Shown here: piece by piece, positions 1 through 11,258 of the stretch | How positions within the stretch are numbered: the stretch's first letter is position 1 | Layout of the letters: every line of letters starts with the position of its first letter | Assembly: GCA_017979445.1 (NCBI GenBank) | Contig: CM030714.1 | Location: 17,603,892 to 17,667,891 of the forward strand | From: Akebia trifoliata | Lineage: Eukaryota; Streptophyta; Magnoliopsida; Ranunculales; Lardizabalaceae | Length of the DNA stretch: 64,000 nucleotides | Direction of reading: 5' to 3' | Position numbers and translations under genes: made by a program | Notes under the pieces: generated by a model | Databases searched by the model: none | Told to the model about the DNA's origin: nothing | What the model saw: only the letters and a program-made list of their open reading frames with translations

Positions 1-230
1 TTATTTCCCAGATTTATTCCCAGATTCATTCATTATTTCCATGATTCTTTCTAAATTCACTAATTATTTCTCAGATTTATTCATTCCTAGATTCAATAAT
101 TCTTTTCCAGATTCATCATTATTTCCCAGATCTGTTCATTCCCAGATTCAATCTTTCTTTTTCTTACTTTCTCTTTCCCAAATTTATTCATTCTTTCTCA
201 AATTCATCCACTCTCTCCCAGATTTATTCA
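1..230. repeat. Degenerate pyrimidine-rich tandem repeat
   Basis: T- and C-rich sequence in which variants of CCCAGATTTATTCATT recur at roughly 15-30 bp intervals. It leads straight into the better conserved 33/37-bp minisatellite to its right and is probably a decayed outer zone of the same array. The 102-residue open frame here is low-complexity Ser/Phe/Leu and not convincing as a gene. Confidence 0.6.
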
Positions 231-1035
231 TTTTGCTCAATTGCCGCCAAGGATTATCTTGGATTTTGTTCAGATGCCGCCAAGGATTATATTGGATTTT
301 GCTTAGTTACCGCCAAGGGTTATCTTGGATTTTACTTAGTTGCTGCTAAGGGTTATCTTGGATTTTGCTCAGATGCCACCAAGGGTTATCTTGGATTTTG
401 CTCAGCCAGTTACCGCCAAGGGTTTGCTCGTATTATGCTCAGCCAGTTATCGTCGAGGGTTTACTCAGATTATGCTCAGCCAGTTGTCGCCGAGGGTTTG
501 CTTGGATTATGCTCAGCCAGTTGCCGCCGAGGGTTTGCTCGGATTATGTTCAGCCAGATGCCGCTGAGGGTTTGCTCAGATTATGCTCAGCCAGTTGCCG
601 CCGACGGTTATCTCGAATTTTGCTCAGTTGCCGCCAAGGGTTATCTTGGATTTTGCTCAACCAGTTGTCGCCGAGGGTTTGCTCGGATTATGCTTAGTCA
701 GTTGCCGCCGAGGGTTTGCTCGAATTATGCTCAGCCAGATGCCACCGAGGGTTTGCTCGGATTATGCTCACCCAGTTGCCACCGAGGGTTATCTCGGATT
801 TTGCTTAGTTGCCGCCAAGGGTTAACTTGGATTTTACTCAGATGCCGCCAAGGGTTATCTTGGATTTTGCTCAGTTGCCGCCAAGGGTTATCTTGGATTT
901 TGTTCAGTTGCTGTCTAGGGTTAACTTGGATTTTGCTCAGTTGCCGCCAAGGGTTATCTTGGATTTTACTCAGTTGCCGCCAAGGGTTATCTTGAATTTT
1001 GCTCAGTTACCGCCGAGGGTTTTCTCAAAATTATG
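231..1035. repeat. 33/37-bp minisatellite
   Basis: About 23 tandem units. The outer units are 33 bp and contain CCGCCAAGGGTTATCTTGG followed by ATTTTGCTCAG. The central units (about 390-800) are mostly 37 bp, carry GAGGGTTTGCTCGGATTATG and have an extra CCAG. A 33-bp unit is eleven codons, so runs of it stay open and produce frames of up to 186 residues rich in Leu, Pro and Arg. The 37-bp units break that phase, so these frames are by-products and I do not call a gene. GC content is clearly above the surroundings. Confidence 0.9.
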
Positions 1036-1215
1036 CTCAGTTTATGCTTAAATTATACTCAGATTATGTTCAGTTATGCTTAGATTATGTTTAGTTTATG
1101 CTCAGTCTATGCTCAGTCTATGCTCAGATTATACTCAATTATGCTTAGTCTATGCGCAGTTTATGCTCAAATTATGCTCAGTTTATATTCATTTTATGCT
1201 CAGATTTTACTCAGT
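1036..1215. repeat. Short-period (TTATGCTCAG-like) repeat
   Basis: Variants of TTATGCTCAG and TTATGCTTAG recur every 11-14 bp. TATGCTCAG is also the closing part of the 37-bp units to the left, so this zone looks like a sub-repeat amplified out of the minisatellite. No coding potential is claimed. Confidence 0.75.
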
Positions 1216-1522
1216 TCTAACTTAAACTCTTTGAAATTTATCTCAGATTTTAAGTCACACATTTGCACAGTTGTTACATCAGTCAAGGAGAAATTTCTAA
1301 AATTCAAGGATCTGACACTGCCAGTGAGAGCTCGCGCTCAAGGACCTGACATTTTTTTTAGTTCGGGGAGAACTTTACCCTCAAGGATCCAAACACACCA
1401 ACGAATTGTTAAATCAAGTTGCAAAATGAACTGTCACTAGCTTTTGCATTCGGATATCGCATTATCTACCAAAATAGATTTGTTATCAAGTTTACTTCAA
1501 TCCTCTGCCAAAGAAGGGCATC
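1216..1522. other. Spacer without a recognised gene
   Basis: Unique-looking AT-rich sequence between the minisatellite and the first LTR. I see no coding motif, palindrome or further repeat unit. Confidence 0.5.
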
Positions 1523-3247
1523 TGTAGACACCCCATTTTTTCATCGCTTGATTAATCAACTCGTCAACCCGATCGCAACGGTTCCCAATGATGGATGTTT
1601 ATTCTAATGCTTTATTTTGTTACCAGATATGTTTCAGAAATCCAAATAAGGTATCTCGAACTGATAAAATTGTAAAAATCACGTTACACTAGGAAAATAT
1701 GACCCCCAAAAACTTAGAAATCATCATCTTTCAGACAAAAAGAAGCTTCACGATAAAAATCACTAAAAATTGACCAAATTACCAAAATACCCCTAACATC
1801 AAAACAACCCTAGAGCCTACATTACACTTAGGAAAATCCTCTCTAAATACATTAAACAACAAATCGAAATCAAATAAATTATTTCGCCAATTTTCATAGA
1901 ATTTGACAAAATTACGAAAATGCCCCTCATAAAGTTCACGACCATTTCACACAAAATTTTTTATAAATAACATAAACCAATATTTTCATTAAATTACTTA
2001 CGAAAAATCGATTCTAAAACATCCTAGAACATAAAAAACTGACTTAAAACGTGAAAAGTCCTCTCCGAGGGTCAAACGGTAATTTCACAATTTTTATAAT
2101 TAAATATTTCGAAATTAATAAATAAAATATTAAATAATTAAAGTGAGACATTAATAAAATTAATTTAAGAATTTAAATTAAAAAAATCGATCACTCAGGC
2201 TATCAGGAAAAATTGTTGAGTGTTACCAAGATATTTCTTTAAGGACCCCTCCATTTGAGGGTCCAAAGAATTAAAGATATAATAGAGGGGGGTTCTCCAA
2301 AAAATTAAATTCAATCAAGTAAGACTAAAGTCAAGGTATTAAATTCAATCAAGTAAGACCAAAGTCAAGATATTAAAGTCAATCAATTAAGACTAAAGTC
2401 AAAATCTTAAAGTCAATCAAATAAGACCAAAAGTCAAAATCCTAATAGAGTTCTAATTAAATAATAACTCTATTTAATAGAATTCTAACTAAAATATAAC
2501 ACTACCTAAAATAATTCTAATTAAAATACAACTCTACCAAAAATAATTCTAATTAAAATATAATTCTAACTAAAAGAATTCTAATTAAACACTAATTCTA
2601 TCTAAATTAACCCTTAAAAAAATCTATAAATAGGGGTCCTCACACTCTATTTTCGTATCAAATAATAAACCCTAAGATAAGTAGGTCAAAAAGCTTTCCT
2701 AACCTCCCATAAATCCTAATTTTGAAGTCCTAACTCCTTACCTAATACCCCTACCTCAACTTTAGTTCAAAAAACACCTAGAAGCCCTTCAAAAACACCC
2801 CAAAAATTCATAAATTTTTTTGAAGAATCCAGATCTAAGAAAGAGATACATTGCCCCGGAGATCAGAAATCAGATCCGGAGATAGAACGAAGCAAGCAGT
2901 ACGGTACAAGGAACAATTTTATCAGATCTGAGGGAACAAAATCGTTGCGCTCGAAAAAGGTGAGTATTTTTATTTTTTTTATTATTATTTAGGTCTTGTT
3001 CGTAATGTATTTTTATTTGGAAATTAGTAGAGACCGACGTTTGCTGGGTGAGATTGGTGACTAACACCTTCCAATCCCGTAACGTGATCCCCGGATCCAT
3101 ATTTTTCTTTCGTAAATTAGTTTATTTGCCTTTTAGAGTCAAAGTTCGATTCCTAGACCGTAATAACTAGGTGGCGACTTCCAAACCTCAAGGGTCAAAA
3201 GAAGATCCGCACACCCCGCGGATCGAGGGCATTTTTAATTACCTGCA
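1523..3247 (+). mobile_element. Solo LTR, Ty3/gypsy Tat-type (copy 1)
   Basis: Begins TGTAGACACCCC and ends near CCTGCA. Its whole length is matched in inverted orientation by 6542-8249: both share the start, CATCATTGGGAACCGT near the end of U3, an internal array of about 33-bp units built on TCAATCAAGTAAGACTAAAG (2300-2440 here, about four units), an array of TAATTCTAATTAAAATA units, and a tail containing GGTGGCGACTT and CGGATCGAGGGC. No internal region of this family adjoins it, so it is probably a solo LTR. I found no clean 5-bp target duplication. The right end is uncertain by about 20 bp. Confidence 0.8.
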
Positions 3248-3556
3248 TGTATCTTATATATCCCTGTGCTTATTGGTATATATTTTATATTGACATTGGG
3301 TTGATTACACCCTTTGTCAAATACTGACAAAAAGGGGGAGAATGTTGTTTCCACCACCCGTGTGTATTGTCTCAATTGACTTTTATAGATAAAATATTCA
3401 GGGAGAGGAAAGCAGTTAGAATCTTAGGTTTTTAATATTTAAACACTTCTGTAAGATTCTAATCAGGTGTAAGTCATGTTGGTCATTATGGGAATGTTTT
3501 CCAATCTTCTTAGTCTGAGTTTAGGATTTTGTCTCACAATTGACAAAGGGGGAGAT
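3248..3556 (+). mobile_element. 3' tail of a Sirevirus-like copia element with PPT
   Basis: Contains two purine tracts, AAAAAGGGGGAGAATG near 3330 and ACAAAGGGGGAGAT at 3543-3556. The second directly abuts the TGTTAATTCC start of the LTR to its right, which is the normal layout of polypurine tract and 3' LTR in Ty1-copia elements. The body of the element is absent; the gypsy solo LTR lies immediately to the left. Confidence 0.65.
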
Positions 3557-5691
3557 TGTTAATTCCATATTTTTTCAATTACAAGACATATGTTGAGTAT
3601 TGGATCGATTTACCAGTAAAGACAAATGAAGACTCTGGTAAAGCTGCTCAACCGCACATGCCTGGAAAAAATTTTCATTGTGTGTACACAAAGCCCAAAA
3701 GGTAATGAGACCATCCAAAACCTTTTTCCAACATTTATATGAGTGATAGGTCAATCCATGGTGATTAGGGAAACTCGTTTTTCGACCCATTCTCTCATCG
3801 GACTTTTCAAAAATCGAAAATGATCATAGAGAGGACATTAGAGATTTGACAACCCTAAACTCATTTTTTGTCCTTTGTGTTTTATAGGTGCCATGATATA
3901 GGTAATATCTAACACATCATCAAATCGTTTAAGCACCTACTTTCCTGAAAGCTCGATTTAATTTGAAAAGGTAAAAAGGGTATTCTAGAAGTAGAAAATG
4001 GTCACAGAGGGGACATTAGAGATTTGACCATCTTAAACTCATTTTTTGTCCTTGGTGTTTTATACTTGGTATTATATAGGTAATATCTAGCACACTTTCA
4101 AACCATTTTGGCATCGGTCTTCTCGAAAGCTCGATTTGACCTCAAATATTAAAAAAGGTCTTTTGGTCATTTTACCCATTTATTTCATGATCCAACCCTT
4201 GGTGGTAGTTTGGAGATGTTCTACATAGTACGATCTAGCATCTACCCGAACGGTATGCGAAATGGACTTATCGTTTGAAAGATATGACAAAAATATCCCC
4301 CCAATGGCATTTTTTTAATTTTCACGATGGCACTATTCATCAAGCATGGTGGAACATGCAACAACTGTCATTTGGGCATGGTGGGACACCTTTGGAGCAT
4401 GGTTCCATTGTGAGAGCCATTGGAGCTTCGAAAATGACTTTAAAAATACTTTTTTGACTCATTTCTCACTTGGATTTGATTCTTAGAGAACTTGTGTTCT
4501 CCCATCTAGAGAGCTTTCTCCACACTTTGGAAGCTCCAAACCTTAGCTGAAATTCCATTCAACCTATGTCCTTCCTTTAAATCAAATCCTAGAGAATATT
4601 GTCTCTCCCCTCTCTACACTTTGAGAGTCTTCTCTATTCTCATGAGAATCTAAGTTAGATGAACCCCTTCAACCTTCCTAGACTTCTTACTTGATCCATC
4701 TCCAACCATCAAACCTCACCTTGCATACACATTATTACATTCATGAAGCAAGGAGAAAAAGAAGATGATGGTAAGAGTAATCACAAGGAGTCGACAAACT
4801 TAAAAGCTTGATTGGAAGATCCAACCATCGAGACGTACTTGTGAGCTCAAGGACTCGAAGAAGTCAAGATCTCCATTGACGAACCTTATAGAATTGAGTG
4901 AGTCTTTGATTTTATTTTTTATTTTAAAAACATATGTATGTGGTTACTTGGTTCAACGCTAAAAAATCAAATTCTTATTAGATCGAGGATTCTTGATAAG
5001 AGTAGAGGTTCATGAGTTTTCGAGAAATAAAACTCACAATTTCGAAAAGATGCGTTCTCTCAATCTTAAGATTTTAGAATTTAGCCTAGGTATAAAAATT
5101 CTATGTAAAAGGTTCGAGGTGAACCATAAACCTCTTTGATAGTGAACACCAAGTTCCTAGGTAGGAGCCTTAGGAGTGAATATAAGCATGTTGCTGAATC
5201 ACTATAAAATGCTTGTCTCGTGTTCGTGAAAATATTTTTATCAATTTATACTTAGATGAATAAACACTATGCTATGTATGTCATGCCATGAATGTTTAGA
5301 TTCTAAATGAACTTTAATTGCATTGTAAACTAGAGATTACTCGTGAGAATGGATGTAGGCATATTGCCGATCTATTAGATGCTTATGTCTCGTGCATGTT
5401 TTCATAATTGCACAATTTACACTTGAATGTTTTACATGTCATGAGATGCCATGAATGTCGAATAGGTAAATCGTATTTGAATGTGCCATTGAATGACAGG
5501 GTTAAGTGAATGTTTAAATTCCAAGTGTATTTTCATTAAATGCAAATTAAAGACATGAGTGTAAAATCGAAGCTAGGTGAACATATAGTCAAATTATCAA
5601 TTTAAGTTAAAATTGGATAAATCGAAAGAAATTTTAATTATCCTATTCACCCCCCTCTTGAACTAGATATGGTACGAAACATGTTTTTTCA
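3557..5691 (+). mobile_element. Ty1-copia (Sirevirus-like) 3' LTR
   Basis: Starts TGTTAATTCC just after a polypurine tract and ends about 5691 (TTTTTTCA). The end was set by comparison with 63449-64000, where the same LTR family on the minus strand is followed by a tRNA-Met primer site. A diverged minus-strand copy lies at 14970-16130. Shared landmarks are CGTTCTCTCAATCTTAAG, GTGAACCATAAACCT, GTACTTGTGAGCTCAAGG and the closing CTATTCACCCCCCT. At 2.1 kb it is a long LTR. It contains no open frame of note. Confidence 0.8.
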
Positions 5692-5780
5692 TCATATACT
5701 AAAAGTTATTAAGTGTATAAATAATATTCTAATTATGTGCTGAATAACTTTCAATACATTTAAGTGTATGACTTTCTACC
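5692..5780. other. Short spacer
   Basis: AT-rich sequence between the copia LTR end and the 64-bp minisatellite; nothing recognised. Confidence 0.4.
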
Positions 5781-6470
5781 CATGGCAATATGAGGTCTTA
5801 AGGGCCTTGTGAGTAAATTTTACTCATTTTCCTGTCATCATGAGATGTTTTAGTTATTATGGCTCTTAACTCATAAAATTTTGTGTTCTGCCACTTATGC
5901 CACAACAAAATACTTATTATCTCTCATAAATAGGAATAACCATGTTCTGCCACTCTAAATAGAGCTAGGTTATTAGGAACATGACTCACAAAAGAGTTTA
6001 ATCGTTTACTCTGCCACTCAGGACAAAGCAAGGTCACAAGGATCCTGACACATAAGAAAGCCCAACTATCTGTTATGTTGTTCAGGATAGGAGGAAGGTC
6101 ATAACGACCCAGACTCACGAGAAAGCCCAACTATCTGCTTTGCTGCTCAAGATAGAGTAAGGTCCCAAGGACCTTAACTCACAAGAGAGCCCAATTATCT
6201 ATTCTGTCATTCAGGACACAATAAGGTCACAAGGACTCTGACTCACGAGAGAGCCCAACAATCTGCCCTGTCGTTCAAGATAAAGTAAGGTCATAAGGTC
6301 CTTAAGTCACGAGATAATCCAACTATTTATTTTACTGCTCAAGACAAAGCAAGGTCCCAAGGACCTTAACTCAAAAGAGAGCCCAACTATCTGATCTGCC
6401 TCTTAGGACAAAGTAAGGTCTCAAGGACCCTGACTCACAAGAGAGCCCAACTCATTGCTCTTAGTTTGTA
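5781..6470. repeat. 64-bp minisatellite
   Basis: About ten tandem units with the landmark AAGGTC at 6030, 6095, 6159, 6223, 6287, 6351 and 6415, a period of 64-65 bp. A unit reads roughly AAGGTCACAAGGACCTTGAC, then TCACAAGAGAGCCCAACTAT, then CTGCTCTGCCGTTCAGGACA. The left-most units (5780-5960) are more diverged. 64 is not a multiple of three and no continuous frame results. Confidence 0.9.
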
Positions 6471-6541
6471 ACTGAATTTCAGAGTTATTTTGTTGATAAT
6501 ACTTCTTCAAATTATAGGTATTCCATGGTCTAGTCACATCC

Positions 6542-8249
6542 TGCTGAAAGCGCCCTCGATGCGCAGGATGCGCGGATCCGCTTTTGACCTTTGAGGTTTG
6601 GGAGTCGCCACTTAGTTATTGCGGTCTAGGAACTGAATATCGACTCTAAAAAGGCAAATACTACTAATCTACGAAAGAAAAATACGGGTCCAGGGATCAC
6701 GTTACTGGGTTGGAAGGTGTTAGGCACTAACCCCGCCTGGCAAACGTCGGTCTCTACTAATTTCCAAATAAAATTACATTGCTAAGAAGACCTAAATAAT
6801 AAAAAAAAAATTAAACATAGTTATCTTTTTCGAACGCAATAATTTTTTCTCTCAGATCTAATAGAACAACTCCTTGTACAGTATTCCTCGCTTCGTTCTG
6901 TTGTCAGATTTGCTTTAGATCTCCAAGACGAGGTACTTTCTTTTTAGATCTGAATCTTCTGACTTTTTTTTTGAATTTCTGGGTATTTTTTGAAGAGCTT
7001 CTAGGTGTTTTTTGAGCTAAAGTTGGGGTATGGATGTTAGGTAAGGAGTTAGGACTTCAAAATTAGGGTTTATGGGAAGTTAGGGAAGCTTTTTGACCTA
7101 CTTTTTCTAGGATTTATTTTTTCATACGAATATAGGTTGTAGGAACCCCTATTTATAGATTTTATAAGTGCTTGTTTAGATAGAGTTAATATTTAATTAG
7201 AATTGTTTTAGGTAGAGTTAGTATTTAATTAGAATTATTTTAGGTGGAGTTACATTTTAATTAGAATTATTTTAAATAGAGTTATTATTTAATTATAATT
7301 ATTTTAGATAGAATTATTATTTAATTAGAATTTTATTAGGATTTTGACTTTTAGTCTCACTTGATTGACTTTAAGATTTTGGACTTTAGTCATACTTGAT
7401 TGACTTTAAGATTTTGACTGTAGTTTTACTTGGTTAACTTTAATATCTTTACTTTAATCTTACTTGATTGACTTTAATATCTTGACTTTAGTCTTACTTG
7501 ATTGACTTTAAGATTGACTTTAGTCTTACTCGATTGACTTTTAAGATTTTGACTTTAGTCTTACTTGGTTGACTTTTAAGATTTTGACTTTAGTCTTACT
7601 TGATTGACTTTAATTTTATTTGGATTTCACTTTACATTAATTAATATTTTAATTATTAATTTTAGAATTTTTAATTATTAAAATTATAAAATTACCGTTT
7701 TACCCTCGAAGAGGATTTTTTGTGTTTTAAGTCTATTTTTGATGTTCTAGGATCTTTTAGAATTGATTTTTCGTAAAGAATTAATGAAAATATTGGTTTG
7801 TGTCATTTATGAAATTTTTTGTGCGATATGGTTGTGAACTTTATGAATGGCATTTTCGTAATTTTTTTGAATTTTGTAAAAATTGACGAAATGATTTTTT
7901 TAATTTCGATTTGTTATTTTATGTGTTTGAAAGAGTTTTTCCTAAGTGTAACGTAGGATCTAGGGATTTTTAAGATTAGGGGTATTTTAGTAATTTGATT
8001 ATTTTTTAATGATTTTTATCGTGAAGCTTCTTTTTGTCTAAAAAAATGATGATTTCTATGTTTTTAGAGTTATATTTTCCTAGCGTAGTGTGATTTATAA
8101 GGTTTTGTTAGTTTGAGATACCTCATCCGAATTTCTGAAATATATCTAGTGACAAATAAAGCATTGGAATAATCATCCATCATTGGGAACCGTTGTAATC
8201 GGGTTGACGAGTCGATTAATCAGGCGTGTTCGAAAATGGGGTGTCTACA
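6542..8249 (-). mobile_element. Ty3/gypsy Tat-type 3' LTR (copy 2)
   Basis: Reverse-complement counterpart of 1523-3247. On the minus strand it starts TGTAGACACCCC at 8249 and ends TTTCAGCA at 6542. It lies immediately 3' of the minus-strand integrase remnant at 8900-9180, so it is the 3' LTR of that element. It carries about eight units of the internal repeat (GACTTTAGTCTTACTTGATT on the plus strand, 7340-7615) against about four in the other copy. A plus-strand TTCTCCAAAA-type match does not exist here, so the two copies have diverged by indels as well as substitutions. Confidence 0.85.
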
Positions 8250-9900
8250 CCTGCCATGTCATGGTTGTTAGATGATAAGCTTCATTGCGTCCTACTTTAG
8301 ACACTAGATATGACCCTTCCCAATTCATGCCTAACTTTCTACTATTTAACTCTGCCATGATTTGGAATATTCTCCTCAAAACCAGCTCACCAACTTGAAA
8401 ATTCCATTCATTCACTTTTTGTTGTAATACCTCTACAACATTGAGTGGTAAACTTCTAGTATAACCCTTGCATCATCTCTCTTTTCTTTCCAAAGCTCTA
8501 ACTTCAATAGTAACTACTTTTTGTTTTACTCTATTTCCACTACGTTTGATCGAATTGTAGGAAGAACATTTTTTGTAAGTATTACTGCCTCCATCCCATA
8601 TGTCATTGAATATGATGAGGCTCATGTTGATACTCTAGCTGTAGTCATGTATGCCCACATTACCCCTTATAGAGTAGATGCCCACTTTTCTTTAACCTCA
8701 TTCAATATTTTCTTTAGTATATCAGTTAGTACTTTGTTTGTTGCTTCTGCTTGGATGTTTCCCTATGGGTACTACGAAGGTATGCTTGATCCCATACTCT
8801 TCATAGAAAGCTCTTACCTTACCTCTTGTAAACTACTTGCCATTATCTAATGTAATGGTATGGGAACACCAAACCTGTAGACAACGTGCCCCTAAATGAA
8901 CTTTTTCACCTCCTACTCCCTGATATGAGCTAATGGAATCGCCTCAACCCACTTGGTAAAATAACTTGTGGCAACAAGTGGAAATATTAGATTACCTAGA
9001 GCCTTAGGAAATGGTCCCACCGAATCCATCCCCCAATGTGCGAACAACCATGGACTCATTATTGAGTTCAACTGAACTATTGCCTGATGTATCAGTTGAG
9101 CATGCCTCTGGCACTTATCACATTTCTTAACATATTTGAGGGCGTCTTTCTAGATGTATGGCCAAAAGTAGCCCTGTGAAAGCACCTTGTGCTCCAAGGA
9201 TATTCTCCTTAAGTGGTTTCCATATTCTCCCTTGTGTATTTCCTTCTGAACCAGCTAGACTTATTCCAGAATTAGGCACCTTAGCAATGGTCCTCCATAA
9301 GATTTCTTGTACAATTACTTTCCCAACATTACATATTTCACTATTGTTGCCTTGACCTACCTAGACTTCGTCTTCTCATTCAAAAGATGTCTTATTTGTA
9401 AAAATTCAATTAAGTGATTCATCCAGCTCGAATCTCTCTTTATTGTTATAAAAGCACTCAGTCTATGTTTTTTTATGAAGGGCTCTTCTTGGAACTCGAG
9501 TAAAAGTTCTATTTTCTCTATTCTAGTAAGCATAGAAGCAACGAAAGCCAAAACGTCCACGTGTATGTTAGCTGCCTAAAGCATATGCATAATTTTTGTT
9601 ATTTCGATTTTGCTCAGTTCTTCTCAGACCAGATTTAAGTATTGCTGCATTTTCTCGTTTCTCACTACAAACTTTCTGTTAACATGATTTACAACAAGCT
9701 GAGAGTCACTATAGATCGTGGCCTTCTATATTCCCAATTCATTCAACATGGAGATTTCAACCAGCAATGCCTCATACTTTACTTCATTGTTTGAAGCTTG
9801 GTAGCCCAATTTGACCATCTTTTCTATCATAGTATTATCTGGGATGACTAGTATTGCTTATACTCTCTTTCTAAGTTGGTTCCGTCCACAAATAATTTTC
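8250..9900 (-). pseudogene. Gypsy integrase and second RNase H remnant (Tat lineage)
   Basis: Decayed 3' half of a gypsy pol gene. Around 9180-8900 the minus strand reads through an integrase: KKCDKCQRHAQ from the zinc-binding domain, then WLFAHWGMDSVGPFPKA and TSYFTKWVEAIPLAHIR around the first catalytic Asp. Around 9815-9600 it reads NNEVKYEALLVEISMLNELG and SDSQLVVNHVN, the signature of the additional archaeal-type RNase H that follows the ordinary one in Tat-lineage gypsy elements. Stops and frame breaks separate the blocks, so no protein is made. Frame fragments at 8521-8850 (+) and 9158-9355 (+) are antisense shadows. Confidence 0.85.
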
Positions 9901-10684
9901 ATCTTGGCTTCAACTTTGACATCTCAGATGCCTCTTCCCTTGAAAGTTCTTCAATTACCACATTTGCATTCTCCTCCATCGGGAAGTCTGTCACTACGTA
10001 CCCTTTCACTGACACCCTCGAGACGTACTTGACCACATAGTCTACTAGTTGTACAGGCCACTTTGCCATTCTTCTTGATCCCTCTACCTTTCCTAGAATA
10101 GACTTGAGAGGGTATTCTGTGATCACGTTCACTTTATGGGCTTGAAAGTATGGCCTCAATCTCAGAGTTGAGTAAACCAAGGCCAAACCTAATTTCTCCA
10201 GCTTGGAATACTTAATTTTCATATCAATCAACGTTTTACTCAAAAAATAGTTGATACCCCCATTCTAATCAAACTTGAGTTGATGGTTCAATCAAACGCT
10301 ACTAAATACATACCCAACTCATCTCCCTCATCTCATTTTGAAAGAACTAGCGGTTTCCCCAAGTACTCTTTCAACTGGTAGAAGACCTAATCACACTCTT
10401 TTGTCCACTCAAACTTGGTAGATTTTCTAAGCAAAAGGTAAAAAGGTCTGCATTTGTCTAAAGACCTCAAAATGAACTTGTTCAGCATTGCTATTCTTCC
10501 TGTTAGCTTATGCACTTGCTTCTTGGTCTTCGAGGAAGGCATCTCTAATAACGTCCTGATCTGTTCGAGGTTAGCCTCAATCCCTCTCTTGGTCAATATG
10601 CACCCCAAGAACTTTCTTGATGTAACTATGAACACATACTTCTTAGGGTTGAGATGTATGCCTATCCTCTTTACTTGGGCAAAT
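9899..10684 (-). pseudogene. Gypsy reverse transcriptase / RNase H remnant (Tat lineage)
   Basis: From 10684 downward the minus strand reads the end of the RT palm and thumb (IHLNPKKYVF, FLGCILTKRGIEANLEQI, KLTGRIAMLNKFILRS, DKCRPFYLLLRKS), then RNase H (KYSKLEKLGLALVYSTLRLR, YFQAHKVNVITEYPLKSIL, KWPVQLVDYVVKY). Both families and their order match gypsy pol, and the wording is typical of the Tat branch. The upstream RT palm with the catalytic YxDD is missing because the reading is cut exactly at 10684/10685, where the LTR of another element starts. Several frame breaks are present. Confidence 0.88.
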
Positions 10685-11258
10685 TGTAACACCCCAAAAT
10701 TTTAATTCGTATCTCGAGGAAAAAAATAAATAATGGAATTTTAAGAAAATCTTGAAAGTGGGATTTAGGGGTAAAACTTTAGGATGTTTCTGATCATTTT
10801 TAATGGAATCTAACCTCACCATTAAATTTAAAATGATCAAAAAATATAGTTTAGTTTGTAAGCACGCTCAAATGCGAGTCCGAATATAAAAGTTACAAAA
10901 TCCTCGATTACCGAGTCGGACCAGGCTAAAACAGTGACTTTTTGTTAGAACAATAATTTTTAAAATTCGATTATACCATTGAGTTCATAACAAAAAATTA
11001 TTCAACATGGACTATTTATTTGTCATTTTTGGAGACCAGAAAGTCGAATTATCGTCAAAAACGAAAACGACATCAAGTTTAGGGGTCACCTTAGGCCAAA
11101 AATATAAATTTTTGATGGAGACATAATTTCTAGAAATTGACTGCACCATTAGATCCAGAATGAAAAATTAAGTGAAATAGAGTATTCATTTGTTAGTTTT
11201 GGAGTTCGGACGGTCAAGTTATCGTCGATCGAAACAATGGGCGAAATACCGATTTCGT
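10685..11258 (+). mobile_element. Truncated 5' LTR of gypsy element C
   Basis: Begins TGTAACACCCC and matches 13877-14449 almost base for base (landmarks GTGGGATTTAGGGG, AAGCACGCTCAAATGCGAGT, CCAGGCTAAAACAGTGACTT). The match stops abruptly at CCGATTTCGT. The other copy continues for another 520 bp, so this copy has lost its distal half, probably together with the primer binding site. Confidence 0.88.

Noticed and set aside
41..995. Open frames of 75-186 codons over the first kilobase
   Set aside because: They are by-products of the 33-bp (eleven-codon) minisatellite and of pyrimidine-rich repeats; the frame is lost where units are 37 bp, and several overlapping frames are open at once.
231..1035. 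CRISPR-like regularly spaced repeats
   Set aside because: Units are contiguous without variable spacers, in plant nuclear DNA; it is a minisatellite.
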